Assembly (NCBI RefSeq): GCF_000374085.1
Contig: NZ_KB893572.1
Location: forward strand, 1-53,538
Origin: Spirosoma spitsbergense DSM 19989
Lineage (GTDB): Bacteria; Bacteroidota; Bacteroidia; Cytophagales; Spirosomataceae
Direction: 5' to 3'
DNA length: 53,538 nucleotides
Under the pieces are notes generated by a model, which ran no database searches, was not told the DNA's origin, and worked only from the letters and a program-made list of their open reading frames with translations. Shown here piece by piece: positions 53,275 to 53,538 of the stretch (position 1 is the first letter of the stretch; each line of letters opens with the position of its first letter). A program made the position numbers and the translations under genes.

Positions 53275-53538
53275 ACCTAAGTACAGGACAAAAGTAGGGA
53301 GTAGCTGATGTTGAGGTAGTTTTGTGTCGCTAAACGTAAACCCCTCCAACTACTCCCTATGCAAAGTAACGAAGATGCTGTCTACGATGCCATCAAAGAT
53401 CATTTTCAATGTGATAAACGGCGTATCCGCTTTATGGCCCTGCTGATCATTGCCCTCTTGAAACTGGCTGACTCCTCATTGGCTCAATGGAGTCTGGCTA
53501 TCAACCAAACCACCCTGCGGGCTTCCCGACTCAAGCGA
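53275..53538 (+). mobile_element. Left end of an IS4-like insertion sequence (partial)
   Basis: The element begins with a 21-bp terminal repeat at 53275-53295 that is the exact reverse complement of 82-102. A -7-like TAGTTTTG (53317-53324) and the transposase gene follow. The rest of the IS is outside the window. Orientation is the same as that of the partial copy at the left edge. Confidence 0.82.
53359..53538 (+). CDS. IS4-like transposase, N-terminal fragment (cut by window end)
   Basis: ATG 53359 opens a frame that runs off the window after 60 residues. The sequence (RRIRFMALLIIALLKLADSS, then LAQWSLAINQTTLRASR) has the hydrophobic helix and LAQWSLAI pattern seen at the N-terminus of many IS4-type transposases from Cytophagales. 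The DDE core is not in the window. The family name is therefore tentative, but with the terminal repeat the identity as an IS is solid. Confidence 0.75.
   Translation, partial: MQSNEDAVYDAIKDHFQCDKRRIRFMALLIIALLKLADSSLAQWSLAINQTTLRASRLKR

Noticed and set aside
1-53538. The whole window as a composite transposon
   Set aside because: The block contains single-copy core genes such as gyrB and etfBA; contig breakage at a repeated IS explains the edges more simply.
1-53538. tRNA, rRNA or CRISPR features
   Set aside because: Reading through the gaps I found no cloverleaf with a T-arm motif, no rRNA segment and no regularly spaced long repeats; a tRNA or CRISPR search program would settle this.

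Overview
The window reads as chromosomal DNA of a Bacteroidota bacterium, most likely a Cytophagales member close to Spirosoma. The reasons are three SusC/SusD outer-membrane uptake pairs, an ECF sigma/FecR pair, promoters of the TTTG-N19-20-TAnnTTTG type, Bacteroidota-style GyrB and alanine dehydrogenase, and roughly balanced base composition. The genus is an inference from protein style, not from a marker search.

Edges. Bases 1-102 are the right end of an IS4-like element and bases 53275-53538 are the left end of what looks like the same element in the same orientation. Their 21-bp terminal repeats match perfectly as inverted repeats. The window is either a contig broken at a repeated IS or a segment lying between two direct IS copies.

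102-4.6 kb is mostly housekeeping: a secreted PPC-domain protein, a bifunctional nuclease, etfB-etfA, a TPR protein and a lipoprotein. 4.7-19.7 kb is accessory. It holds an AraC regulator with a secreted internally duplicated protein, an NTF2-like protein, a convergent NarL-type response regulator and TPR histidine kinase, and two promoters carrying the same palindromic boxes at the same distance from the -7 element. It also holds a CLCA-like metalloprotease/VWA protein, a PIN toxin gene with an internal amber codon beside its antitoxin, an NTF2/EthD/SDR operon, and a three-gene overlapping operon with a trypsin-like protease.

19.9-42.6 kb is devoted to nutrient uptake. On the minus strand are a sigma factor, FecR, an STN-type SusC, SusD, a sulfatase and a nucleoside transporter. 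On the plus strand are a second SusC/SusD pair and a third pair whose SusC has a one-base frameshift, followed by a Tat-exported Gfo/Idh/MocA oxidoreductase.

42.7-53.2 kb returns to core genes: tsaE, alanine dehydrogenase, gyrB, polyphosphate kinase and a phosphoglucomutase-type enzyme. The last overlaps an upstream PIN toxin/antitoxin pair that has a consensus promoter. A DUF2975 membrane protein with a small Cro/CI-type regulator follows, with paired AT-rich palindromes in front.

Three gaps between co-directional genes (2.4, 6.5 and 44.4 kb) contain long hairpins built from repeated short words. The word differs at each place but the architecture is the same. I saw no tRNA, rRNA or CRISPR array. 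All functional calls come from reading translated sequence; no search was run.
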